Shown here: in pieces, positions 32,679-40,920 of the stretch
How the letters are laid out: every line of letters starts with the position of its first letter
Numbering within the stretch: position 1 is the first letter of the stretch
Assembly (NCBI GenBank): GCA_963575745.1
Contig: CAUYUJ010018064.1
Location: 72,501-136,500, forward strand
Origin: Prorocentrum cordatum
Taxonomy: Eukaryota; Sar; Dinophyceae; Prorocentrales; Prorocentraceae
Direction of reading: 5' to 3'
Length of the DNA stretch: 64,000 bases
Notes under the pieces: generated by a model
What the model was told of the DNA's origin: nothing
Database searches by the model: none
What the model saw: only the letters and a program-made list of their open reading frames with translations
Translations under genes and position numbers: made by a program

Positions 32679-32843
32679 CGGGCGAAGAGCGGTATAACAT
32701 AAACTTGCTCGCCGTCGGGGACACCCGCCCCTGGGCGGCTGGAAAGTTTATACCCCTACGGTGGCACCGTAAGTACTTTCCAGCCGCCCTGGGGCAGGTG
32801 TCCCCGACGGCGAACAAGTTTATGGTATACCGCTCTTCGCCCG
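32679..32843. mobile_element. Foldback element Q, 71-bp arms
   Basis: Arms 32679-32749 and 32773-32843 are almost perfectly complementary: CGGGCGAAGAGCGGTATA... at the left, ...TATACCGCTCTTCGCCCG at the right. The short spacer is itself hairpin-like (TACGGTGGCACCGTA). It lies in the predicted first known intron of AP3M. Confidence 0.92.
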
Positions 32844-33052
32844 TTAGATATTCAAACATAGGCCCAAAGTTCCGAGGCGGAAGTTTCTCCATCTCCACCG
32901 CCTGGAGGGTCAGTTTTCGGGGCCTCGGCAGGCGGTGGGTCTGGACATATTCGGGCCCCCGGGGGCCGAAACATAGCCATATCCACCGTCCGCTCGGGCA
33001 CTCCGGCGGCTCCCTCGGGAGGGGTGGATCGGGCTGGAAGATCGAGCCGCGT

Positions 33053-33162
33053 CGAGGAGGGGGAGGAGGGGGAGGAGGAGGAGGAGGAGGGGGAGGAGGG
33101 GGAGGAGGGGGAGGAGGAGGAGGAGGAGGACGAGGAGGAGGAGGAGGAGGACGTCGGTTCCC
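33053..33162. repeat. (GGA)n microsatellite
   Basis: GGA/GGGGA repeats. Confidence 0.95.
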
Positions 33163-33288
33163 AGGCGGTGGATACGGATAGATCCCCGCCTCGCCGACCT
33201 AGGACCAGGGGCGTGTCCGCCTGGGCGGGCACCTGCGCGCGGCCATCCCCATAGGCTCGAGCAAACGTCCCCCCCTTTTCATCCGCAT

Positions 33289-33455
33289 CTTTTCAGGAGG
33301 GGAAAAAACACACAGACACAATTATTTGTCGATTTCCCGGAAAATATGGGAAAATATGGGAACTGGGGGGAAGACAAAAACCCAGAAAATATAGGAAAAT
33401 ATATGGGGATTATTTTATTTATGTGTATTTATTTGTGTGTCCCAGTTCCCCTTCA
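33289..33455 (+). repeat. Repeat S, copy 1
   Basis: About 165 bp from TCAGGAGGGGAAAA through CACACAGACACAATTA to TATTTATTTGTGTGTCC. It is matched in direct orientation at 35582-35745; the ends CACACAGACACAA and TTGTGTGTC are imperfect inverted repeats. Confidence 0.88.
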
Positions 33456-33499
33456 TCTTTTGCTGGCCCCAGACATGTTCGCATCGTAAAAAGAAGTTC

Positions 33500-33658
33500 C
33501 AGACGGAGGCTTCTCACCGTTTTCGGCCTCTGGGGGCCCTCGCCGGGCCCAGGGGCCGTCAAAAAGCGATTCAGGATGAAAAGTCGGTCCCGGGGCAAGT
33601 GTCGGGACTTCCGGGGACGCCGTGCTGAGAAAAAAACAGGTCGTCGCATGTCTGGGGC
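33500..33658 (+). repeat. Dispersed repeat M, copy 2
   Basis: See 24126-24260. Lies in the predicted AP3M intron. Confidence 0.8.
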
Positions 33659-33859
33659 TGTTGGCAGAACTCAGCAGGCGCAAGGACGCCAGAACCAAGC
33701 AGGGGATGAGGATTGTCAGGAGGCTGGATGCACGTGGCGCGGTCAGCCTTGGCGAGAGCTGGATGCCATGACATGTTGCCGCCCCCGTCGTTGCAGCGCG
33801 TGGCATTGACACGCCCCACATGCGTATCCAGTCAAGTGTGTTTCCAGCCTCCTACACAC

Positions 33860-34012
33860 AAGTCGGGCATGCCCCTCTACAGGAGGAGTATCAAAAAACA
33901 GTTCAGAAGATAGTTCGGGGACAATGCTTCGACAATGTTTGAGTATCCTTTGACCATCTGTCTCATTTGTCTTCCAAAATCCGCCTGTAGGAGGGCATGC
34001 CCGACCTCATCC
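33860..34012. mobile_element. Family B MITE, full copy
   Basis: AAGTCGGGCATGCCCCTCTA to TAGGAGGGCATGCCCGACC. Lies in the predicted AP3M intron, about 150 bases upstream of the middle exon. Confidence 0.88.
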
Positions 34013-34159
34013 TGGCAGCTGCGCGTGGATCTGGTCAGGGCCACGGCATCTCTCAGATTTCACGGGCCCCCCGTCCTCCTTCGCCCCCCCCCCCAGCCGC
34101 GCACATGCTTCGGGCCATGGGTGCACTGACCCCCCCCCCCGTCCTGGCCCTCCTCTTCG

Positions 34160-34222
34160 GCGCACCCGGTCGTCCACATTGCCCGCGAGAAGATGGCGTT
34201 CCTGGCGGTGGTGACCCAAGAG
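34160..34222 (+). CDS. AP3M: AP-3 complex subunit mu, short middle exon
   Basis: In frame this reads AHPVVHIAREKMAFLAVVTQ and E. It fits the AP-3 mu longin segment H-Y-L-I-S-I-Y-R-D-K-L-F-F-x-x-V-x-Q-x-E-x-P-P-L position by position, continuing into EPPL at 34435. The reading frame differs from that of the terminal exon, so a splice is required. The best 3' boundary is 34222, using a GA...AG intron (34223-34434); dinoflagellate introns tolerate GA and GC donors. The 5' boundary is unresolved: an in-frame stop lies at 34127, and I see no AG between it and the conserved residues apart from CGCGAG at 34184-34189. A length error in the 12-C run (34130-34140) is one explanation. Confidence 0.66.
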
Positions 34223-34439
34223 GAGCCCGACGAAGAAAGACCAGATTCGGATGAACTCTCGGAGGTCCGCGTGGCTTCCTCCCGTCGGCGCCGGAAGCTC
34301 CTGGCGGCTCCTCCAGCGCCGCCCCTGGCGCCCTTCGCGCGCCATGGATATGGGAGTCCAGCGCCGCCCAAGAAATCCGCGTGGACGTCTATAAATCGCT
34401 GTTCTTGCGATGCTTGCTCTGTTCCTATCAACAGGAGCC
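34221..34439. mobile_element. Family A hairpin element, copy 6, forming the last AP3M intron
   Basis: AGGAGCC occurs at 34221-34227 and again at 34433-34439. Between them lies a family A element: GAAGAAAGACCAG and GATGAACTC outer arm, GGTCCGCGTGG, the GGCGGCTCCTCCAGCGCCGCC loop region, CCCAAGAAATCCGCGTGGAC, and a pyrimidine-rich end before CAACAG. Removing one AGGAGCC plus the 205-bp element restores an uninterrupted reading frame T-Q-E-E-P-P-L. The 212-base intron is not a multiple of three. Confidence 0.82.
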
Positions 34440-35580
34440 GCCGTTGGCCGTCTTCGAGCTCCTGGACAGGGTCCACCAGGTGCTGCTACGGTACCTCGGG
34501 GACGTCAGCGAGGACTCGCTCCGGCAGAATTTTTCCACTGTGTACCTCCTGCTGGACGAGATGATAGACAGCGGGCTTCCGTTCACGACTGAGCTGAACA
34601 GCCTCGAGTCGATCATCGCGCCGCCCTCGGCGATCGGGAAAGTTGTCCAGGCGGTGTCAGGGAGCAGCACGACGGTCTTGTCCGACGTGCCGCCGGAGGC
34701 CGCCGGCACCCCAGCCGGCGGAGCCCTCGGGGCGCTCTCAACGGCCCTGGGCGCCGGGACGCACACCAAGATAGGCGGCGCTTCGTCAGAGGTGTGGTGG
34801 CGGCGGCAGCACGTAGTGTACGCCTCCAACGAGGTCTACGTCGACATCGTCGAGTCGATCGACTGCATATGCAACGGGAACGGCCAAGTGGTCTCGGGCG
34901 GAATCAATGGAGACATCCTGGTCAATAGCAAGTTGAGCGGGCTTCCCGAGGTTCTGCTCACGTTGCGAAACCCAGGGGTGCTGCAAAACGTTTCCTTCCA
35001 TCCGTGCGTGCGGCTGCACCGTTACGAGCGGGACCGGGCGTTGGCCTTCGTGCCCCCAGACGGCGAGTTCACACTCGCCTCTTATTGGATTCCCGACACA
35101 ACCCTTGTCTTGCCGTTCCATTTCAACGTGTCCCTCACGTATCATCAGGAGCATGCGAAGTTGCAAATCGTGGCGAACCCGAAATTGGCAGTGACGATGC
35201 AGCACAAGCAGATGTTGATTGACAAGTTCTGCGTCAACGTCCGCCTGCCGTCGTCGATCGCCTCGGCGACCCTGACTTGCCAGGGAGGCAGCATCCGCTT
35301 CGACGAGGACGCCAAGGTGGTTGTGTGGAACATCGGCAAGCTCGCTGGCCAGGAGAACAAGGCGGACGGCACTCTGATCTACGCCACAGACCCCCGAAAC
35401 GGATCTCCGATAGTGCCCTCCGAGGAGAAGTCCACGTCGCAGCTGCACTTTGCAATCAAGGGCTGGGCCATCTCAGGTGTCCGGCTCGACGCGTGCGACG
35501 TGAGTGGCACCAACTACACCCCGTACAAGGCGAGCAGATACACGACGACCTCTGGCAGGATGGATTTCCGGATCGCCTAG
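34435..35580 (+). CDS. AP3M: AP-3 complex subunit mu, terminal exon (longin C-half plus mu-homology domain)
   Basis: AP-3 mu is the medium chain of the AP-3 adaptor, which sorts cargo from endosome/Golgi membranes towards lysosome-type organelles. The exon encodes 381 residues to the TAG at 35578. EPPLAVFELLDRV through LLLDEMIDSGLPFTTE (34435-34590) is the longin C-half with the conserved 'Y-E-L-L-D-E-M-x-D-x-G-F-P' motif. A Gly/Ala-rich linker follows (34640-34790). The mu-homology domain runs from WWRRQHVVYASNEVYVDIVE (34795) to the C-terminal YTPYKASRY. Hallmarks are L-S-G-L-P-E, N-P-G-V-L-Q-N-V-S-F-H-P-C-V-R and F-V-P-P-D-G-E-F. The start is a splice acceptor (CAACAG|G, the AG|G typical of dinoflagellates). 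The in-frame GTG at 34381 lies inside the hairpin-derived intron and is not a start. With the upstream exons the protein approaches the usual ~415 residues. The 3' UTR begins at once with repeat S. Confidence 0.93.
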   Translation, partial: EPPLAVFELLDRVHQVLLRYLGDVSEDSLRQNFSTVYLLLDEMIDSGLPFTTELNSLESIIAPPSAIGKVVQAVSGSSTTVLSDVPPEAAGTPAGGALGALSTALGAGTHTKIGGASSEVWWRRQHVVYASNEVYVDIVESIDCICNGNGQVVSGGINGDILVNSKLSGLPEVLLTLRNPGVLQNVSFHPCVRLHRYERDRALAFVPPDGEFTLASYWIPDTTLVLPFHFNVSLTYHQEHAKLQIVANPKLAVTMQHKQMLIDKFCVNVRLPSSIASATLTCQGGSIRFDEDAKVVVWNIGKLAGQENKADGTLIYATDPRNGSPIVPSEEKSTSQLHFAIKGWAISGVRLDACDVSGTNYTPYKASRYTTTSGRMDFRIA

Positions 35581-35581
35581 G

Positions 35582-35745
35582 TTCAGGAGGAAAAGAAGCA
35601 CACAGACACAATTAATCCTCGATTCCAAGACAATATAGGAAAATATGGGAAGTGGGGGGGAAGACAGAGACCCAGAAAATATTGGAAAATATGGGGGATT
35701 ATTTTATTTGTGTGTATTTATTTGTGTGTCCTTGGGCCCCTTCAT
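35582..35745 (+). repeat. Repeat S, copy 2, forming the AP3M 3' UTR
   Basis: It begins two bases after the AP3M stop codon and matches 33289-33455 across its length. The two direct copies bracket the middle and terminal AP3M exons. Confidence 0.9.
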
Positions 35746-36029
35746 AGGTCTATTGAGAGAGCAGGGCGGCCTTCGAGATCTTCCGAGGTGGTGCGCGCGC
35801 TCCGCCCGTGTATAAACAGCGGGGGCCGCGAGAGTCGGAGGAGGTCAGTAATGCACGTACCTGCACGTGCCTGCCCAGGCCGATCATGCTGCTCCCAGGG
35901 CCGAGGCCTAGTGGGCCAGGCCAGGACGGAGTGAACACCGACCCTGGGCGTCGGATGGGCCTGGCCATGCTCGGTGCAGGTGCAGTTGGTGTCCTCTGTC
36001 TACCCGTTTGTACATGGCAGCAGTTGCTG

Positions 36030-36720
36030 GGAGGAGGAGGATGAGGAGGAGGAGGAGGAGGAGGAGGAGGAGGAGCAGGAGTTCTCGGGCAGTCCCAGGA
36101 TATGAATGTATCATTCCAGAGCGTCTGAGGGTAAGGTGAGGAGGACGACCAGGAGCAGGAGGAGGAGGAGGAGGAGGAGCAGGCGAGGTGGAGTATTTGA
36201 ATCGTTCGAGAGCGTTTCAGACGAGGATAGCGAGGAGGCGCAATTTGCGCGTTCAGCAGATACACTCATCATCGAAGAGGGGAGAGGCAGGAGGAGGAGG
36301 AGGAGAAAGGACGGGAGGAGGATCAGGAGGGGGTGAAGGAGGAGGAGGAGGAGGAGGAGGAGGAGGAGGGGGTGGAGGAGGAGGAGGAGGAGGAGGAGGA
36401 GGAGGCTGCGGATGAGGAGGACTTGGACGCAGATGGCGACGTGTAGCCGTCTGGTCCGTGTCTCACCGTCGCGCTCGCAGGCTGCTCGGCGCATGACAGG
36501 AGGAGCAGTGGAGGAGGAGAAGGAGGAGGAGGAGGAGGAGAGAACTGGAGCAGGAAGAATGGAGGAAGGAGGAATAATGACTCTGACTCGACCTCCACCT
36601 TCCCCTCCTGCCTTCTTCTTCCTGCCTGCCTTGCTGCCTGCCTGCCTGCCTCCCCCTCCGTGAGCAAGAGGAGGAGGCCGAGGAGGAGGAGGAAGAGGAG
36701 GAGGACGACGCTGACCCTGC
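36030..36720. repeat. (GGA)n tracts
   Basis: GGA/GCA triplet tracts at 36030-36080, 36140-36185, 36285-36420 and 36515-36560 with short unique spacers; CTTCCTGCC repeats at 36610-36655. Confidence 0.9.
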
Positions 36721-36754
36721 GGGCGAAGCGGCGCCCAACAGTCTGCCCAAGAGA

Positions 36755-36791
36755 ATGGAGGCGACGGCGACTGCGACGTCGGCGACGTCGG

Positions 36792-36832
<41 letters not shown>

Positions 36833-37230
36833 TCGGCGAGGGCGAGCGCGCGGGCGGCGTCGCGCGGGCACGCTGCCGGCGGCCCCCCGCGCGGCGGGGG
36901 CCCGCAGGCGCGCGGCCGGCCTCCCGGGGCGGAGGCCTCGGCCGCGCGGGGCCGCCGCGCAGCCCGGGCGCCGCAGGACGCGCCGCGGCGCGCGCGGCGC
37001 CCGTCGCCTCTCCGACCTGCGCGCCGACGTCGGCGTCGACGCCGTCGCTGCCGCGTGCGGTGGCGCCCGTCGCCGTCGCCGTCGTCGGCGTCGTCGGCAT
37101 CCGTCGTCCGCCGTCCGGCGTCCGGCGGCCGGCCTCGATGCTGGTGGCGTCGTCGTCGTCGCCGCAGCCGTCGTCGTCGTCGTCGTGGTGGTGGTGGCCG
37201 CCGTCGTCGTCGTTGTCGTCCTGTTTGGTG
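36755..37230. repeat. (GAC)n and (GTC)n microsatellites around a GC-rich centre
   Basis: GACGACGAC (36755-36840), a GGCGCGC-rich middle and GTCGTCGTC (37075-37220) form a loose inverted arrangement. Confidence 0.9.
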
Positions 37231-37379
37231 CCGCCTGCCTCCCGGACGCCCTGAGCGTCTCCCTCGGCCTCCCCAGCCTCCTTGACGCACCTGCTGGGCC
37301 CCTGTCAGGCCTTTCCAGCCTACTGTGCACCCCCTCGCTCCAAGTCGATCAGGAGGGCGGCCGCACGGCCCCGCGACAG

Positions 37380-37810
37380 CCCAAAGCGGCCACATACACT
37401 CCCAAGACCCAAGACGCCCGAAGACGACAGAAAGAAGATTCCGACGAGGCTCCCAAACGTAGGAATCATTGTTGTGTCGTATGTGTCTTTGTCAAATCCC
37501 GGTCCTGTGCCTTCTGGGCGTTCGAGACCGCCCAAGAGTGCCCCAACATCGAATAACAAGTTGCAAGAAGGGCATCCATAAAGTCCAAGAGGGCCCCAAG
37601 ACGGCCCATCAGGGCTCCAAGATGGCCCGACGAGAACCCGATGACGGCCCAAGATGGCCCCAAGCCTCCACCGAAAGCGGTCCGAATCGTGGCCTGGTCA
37701 TGGCAGCGAGGTGGCCCAAGAAAGATCCGAGAGGCCTCCCAAGCTCGAAACTCGTCCAGCAGGCCTACAGAGGCCGCCAAGAAGCCCCTCAGAAGCATTC
37801 TTGATGCCCC
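37380..37810 (+). repeat. Family F element, left part, interrupted by the retrogene
   Basis: CCAAGACGGCCCATCAGGGC-type array with the family core (AGGAATCATTGTTGTG near 37460). It resumes at 39501 (GAAGAGGCCCTCTAAGGAGA), where the pattern matches 44640-44680 of another F element. Confidence 0.82.
37793..37810 (+). repeat. 18-bp target-site duplication, left copy
   Basis: AAGCATTCTTGATGCCCC, identical to 39483-39500. The inserted DNA between begins exactly at the first base of the spliced leader. Confidence 0.95.
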
Positions 37811-37862
37811 TCCGTAGCCATTTTGGCTCAAGCCACTTTGGCTCAAGCGGTTTTGGTTTGGG
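37811..37862 (+). other. Intact dinoflagellate spliced leader plus two stacked relics
   Basis: 37811-37832 is TCCGTAG followed by CCATTTTGGCTCAAG, a perfect match to the 22-nt DinoSL (D = T). 37833-37847 reads CCACTTTGGCTCAAG, the 15-nt relic left when a new leader is spliced at the internal AG of CCGTAG, with one change. 37848-37862 reads CGGTTTTGGTTTGGG, a more decayed relic (9 of 15 positions kept). Order and decay indicate repeated rounds of trans-splicing and retroposition. Confidence 0.95.
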
Positions 37863-37916
37863 CTATATATCTTCAGCGTCTGCCAGATTTGCGTGCTGTG
37901 CCGCAGCGGATTCGCA

Positions 37917-38624
37917 ATGTGCTCTGATTCGCAAGCTGGGAAGCCTCTCCGCGTGCTGCCGGCGCACTATCGAAGTCTGTTTCGCAATGTCACCACGGTT
38001 CCGAACATAATGGGCCATGTTCGAGCGTTGCTTCTGATTGCCATGCTCTATGGCCACGTTGAAGGGTTGACGTCTATGGTGTTCGTGACGTACTTGCTCA
38101 ATCTGTGTGTCCTGGACAACTTAGACGGCATCGTTGCAAGGCGATTGGGGCAATGCACATCATTGGGCCGCGTTCTTGACATTGGATTAGATGTTTGCTC
38201 GGAGTCATTGCTGCTTGCGTGCATATACCAGTCGTTCATGACGATGGCCGATGTCCCCCTATTCATGAACACGTTCTCGCTGTGGGCAGTCATTGTCATA
38301 GATCGTTGCATCTATACCGTGGGGTGCTTCGCTGCTGTGGCGATAACCTTTGCCGGATTCAATTGGAAGGACCTCCACTATCCATGCCCGATTACTCGCT
38401 GGTATCACGGCACTAACATTGGTGGATATGGATTGTATTGCTTGTATCATGGCTTCCTTGCTGCCGTTTATGCGTTCGCACATGGTCAACCAATGAGCTT
38501 GATGCTTACGCTTGCTTGCATGCCTGGCTTTATTCTACGCTTGTGGGCTAGCTGGGTTGGAACGTACGAGTGCGTTCGAGTGCTCATGGATCTTGACAGA
38601 GAGAATTTCTTGGCCACTAAGTAA
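37917..38624 (+). CDS. Phosphatidylinositol synthase-like CDP-alcohol phosphatidyltransferase (retrogene)
   Basis: A 235-residue, intronless membrane enzyme. The CDP-alcohol phosphatidyltransferase motif D-x2-D-G-x2-A-R-x8-G-x3-D-x3-D is complete: D67, D70, G71, A74, R75, G84, D88, D92. These acidic residues bind the metal and CDP-lipid and supply the catalytic base. Upstream, PNIMGHVR (29-36) matches the P-N-x-x-G-x-x-R signature of eukaryotic phosphatidylinositol synthases, which make phosphatidylinositol from CDP-diacylglycerol and myo-inositol in the ER. ITRWYHGTNIGGYGLYCLYH and a final hydrophobic helix fit that family in order and spacing. Hydrophobic segments near 37-62, 95-115, 128-150, 170-190 and 200-220 suggest the usual six-helix fold. 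The first ATG after the leader (37917) is preferred; an in-frame GTG at 37893 is not needed. The frame is intact, so the copy is young or under selection. Confidence 0.88.
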   Translation: MCSDSQAGKPLRVLPAHYRSLFRNVTTVPNIMGHVRALLLIAMLYGHVEGLTSMVFVTYLLNLCVLDNLDGIVARRLGQCTSLGRVLDIGLDVCSESLLLACIYQSFMTMADVPLFMNTFSLWAVIVIDRCIYTVGCFAAVAITFAGFNWKDLHYPCPITRWYHGTNIGGYGLYCLYHGFLAAVYAFAHGQPMSLMLTLACMPGFILRLWASWVGTYECVRVLMDLDRENFLATK

Positions 38625-39482
38625 TGGATGCAGAATCTCGCCCTGCTTTGCAGTTGGTGCATCGTCCTCCTAGAGCACGCGGCGGCCGTCTTGTTCGCCA
38701 GGAGCCGCCATTCTGGCTATGACTTTGGCAGTGAGTGATCAGCGCTAGACTCGACACAGCACCCTGAATTGGTGTTGACCGTTTTTCTTGTACAGACGTC
38801 TACCTGGTTTCCCAGCAACAGTAAACTCGGCTATCAATCGGCCGTTGCGTGTTGTGGCTTCGGGAAGGGAGCCTCTCCGCATACTCTCTGCAAGCAGGAG
38901 CGGCGCAACAACGCCAGAAAACACGATCAACGCTAGCCGTAACAAGACACATTGTAATGCGGAGAGGCTTCCCTACATTGCGCGCATGGTTTGACTGGGA
39001 CGCTGACCGCGACTCAGTGTTATGCCTACGCGCTCTACGCTAATCGTAGAAAACAAAACCGATGCGTGTGCTGCATCGTAAGCTTCACGCTTCCAGTTGG
39101 GAGATTTTCATGGCGTTGCATTCATCCCGCCCACGGAGCGGTTTGCGTCGGCGCCACAATTTGTCGGAGCATGTAGTGTTGAATGCGTCAAGGTCTTCCA
39201 GCAAACAAGCGGTGTACAGGCCTGAACGGTTCGACTCCTACTTCCCAGGGAGTACTCAGTTCGGTAAGCCCTGCTCCGGTGTGGACAGGTGCTTGGCCCC
39301 TGGCACGCGGCTGAGCGTATAGTGGCTGCGTGCGCAGAGGCAGCGCGATGGGCAGGTGGTTGAGCGTACAGCAGAGATTGCTCCCGAAACTTGCGGAAGT
39401 TTTGGCCGATCTCCCTCGCCATTGCCCGGTGAGCAGCAGCGTTGATGGCATCCGGGGATGCGCGGGCATAGCCCCCCCAAAA
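38625..39482 (+). other. 3' UTR of the retrogene
   Basis: 858 bases with no further long gene-like frame. GCGGAGAGGCTTCCC at 38959-38973 is the exact complement of 37938-37952 in the coding region, and GGGAGCCTCTCCGCA at 38867-38881 nearly pairs with 38958-38973. It ends in CCCCCCCAAAA. Confidence 0.75.
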
Positions 39483-39500
39483 AAGCATTCTTGATGCCCC
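39483..39500 (+). repeat. 18-bp target-site duplication, right copy
   Basis: Identical to 37793-37810. Confidence 0.95.
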
Positions 39501-39692
39501 GAAGAGGCCCTCTAAGGAGAAGCTTCCGCGATAACTTCTGAGACGGAAGGGAGGGAAGGGAAGGAGGTGTTTGCAGGGAAGGGCCAGAACGAGAGTGGGG
39601 AGACAATGTGCAAGAACAGAGAGGGAAGAACATGAGGAGAACGGCGCGAACGGAAACGGGAAGGCTGAGATCCTGGGGCTAGCATGCGTAAT

Positions 39693-39804
39693 GAGTATAT
39701 ATATATATATGTATATCCTCTGTCTGTGTTGCTGTTCTCTCTCTCTCTCTCTCTCTCTTGTTATATATATAGCTCTCTCGCTCTCTAGAGAGCGAGAGAG
39801 CTAT
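39693..39804. repeat. TA/TC dinucleotide tract with 36-bp perfect palindrome
   Basis: TA (39696-39711), TC (39737-39758) and TA (39761-39770) runs. Positions 39769-39804 form a perfect palindrome centred on CTCTCTAGAGAG. Confidence 0.92.
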
Positions 39805-39989
39805 GTATACGACATTCCGCCTGCATTCCGCCTGTCTCTGTCATCCCGCCTGCATGCGACACTCGGACACAGGGAGCGCCGAGCTGCATGGCACGACACG
39901 CCACTGCAGTCTTCGTGTACGCATGCTTACGCTTGAGTGTTTGCCGGCGTGGGCCTCGCCTCAGTGTGTTCTTGCATATCAGGTGACGG

Positions 39990-40920
39990 CATGTCCTTAC
40001 AGTGCGTACGTGCATATGTCCCCGTATGTGTATACGTGCATGTGGATGTATAGGTACAGGTGTAAGGACTTGCGGATGTACAAGTAGATGCACACGTGCA
40101 GGGATATACATATATATATGTACACACATACACGTATACGTGTACGTCCGTGTATGTGTGCATGTGCAGTGTGTGCATATGCATATGTATGTGTACAGGT
40201 ATATGTATGTGCATAGTTCTATGTCTATGCATGTGTGCATGCATGGTTATACATGTATTGCATGGTTACATATAGTTATACATGTATGCGTATGTATATG
40301 TGCATGCATCTGTATATCCGCGTGTGCAGGTAAACGCATTTGCATTTCTGTAAAGGAATATGTGAGTGCGTTGTGTGTTAATAGGTATGTGTGTACGTAG
40401 ACGTTGCCAACGTGTAGCATGCACGCATAACTGCATGCGTGTATATTTGTATGCATAGGTGTATGTACGTATGTTTTTGTGTAGGTATGGGTGTGTGCAT
40501 GTACGCATGTATGTATGTATGTATGTATGTATGTATGTATGTGTGTGTATGTGTGTATGTGTGTATGTGTGTATGTATGTATGTATGTATGTATGTATGT
40601 ATGTATGTATGTATGTATGTATGTATGTATGTATGTGTGTGTATGTATGTATGTATGTATGTATGCATGTATGTATGTATGTATGTATGTATGTATGTAT
40701 GTAGGTGTGTATGTATGTATGTATGTATGTATGCATGCATGTATGTGTGTGTGTATGTGTGTGTGCCTGCGGGTGTGCCAGTATGTATGTATGTATGTAG
40801 GTAAGTAGGTAGGTGCGTGTGTGTATGTCTGTGTGTATGTATGTATGTGTATGAGTGTGGTAATGCGGTATATGTGGTTATACGTATGTATGTATGTTTG
40901 TATGTAAGTATGTAGCTATG
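39990..40920. repeat. (ATGT)n microsatellite
   Basis: Loose TGTA/TGCA repeats become pure ATGT at 40506-40740, with GTGT interruptions after. Cys/Val/Met and His/Thr-rich frames are artefacts. Confidence 0.96.

Larger units (their letters stand above)
37811..39482 (+). mobile_element. Processed retrocopy of a trans-spliced mRNA (1672 bp)
   Basis: The 5' end is a complete DinoSL, the body contains an intronless open frame, and the 3' end is a short A-run (39479-39482). An 18-bp duplication flanks it. These are the hallmarks of LINE-mediated reverse transcription of a mature, trans-spliced, polyadenylated mRNA. The host site is a family F repeat. The copy is not 5'-truncated. Confidence 0.92.

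Noticed and set aside
34381-34434. Upstream extension of the AP-3 mu frame (GTG start, LFLRCLLCSYQQ)
   Set aside because: It lies within the hairpin-derived intron. The residues that fit the family are supplied by the exon ending at 34222.
37893-37916. GTG start eight codons upstream for the phosphatidyltransferase
   Set aside because: A nuclear eukaryotic mRNA is expected to start at ATG; 37917 is the first ATG after the leader.
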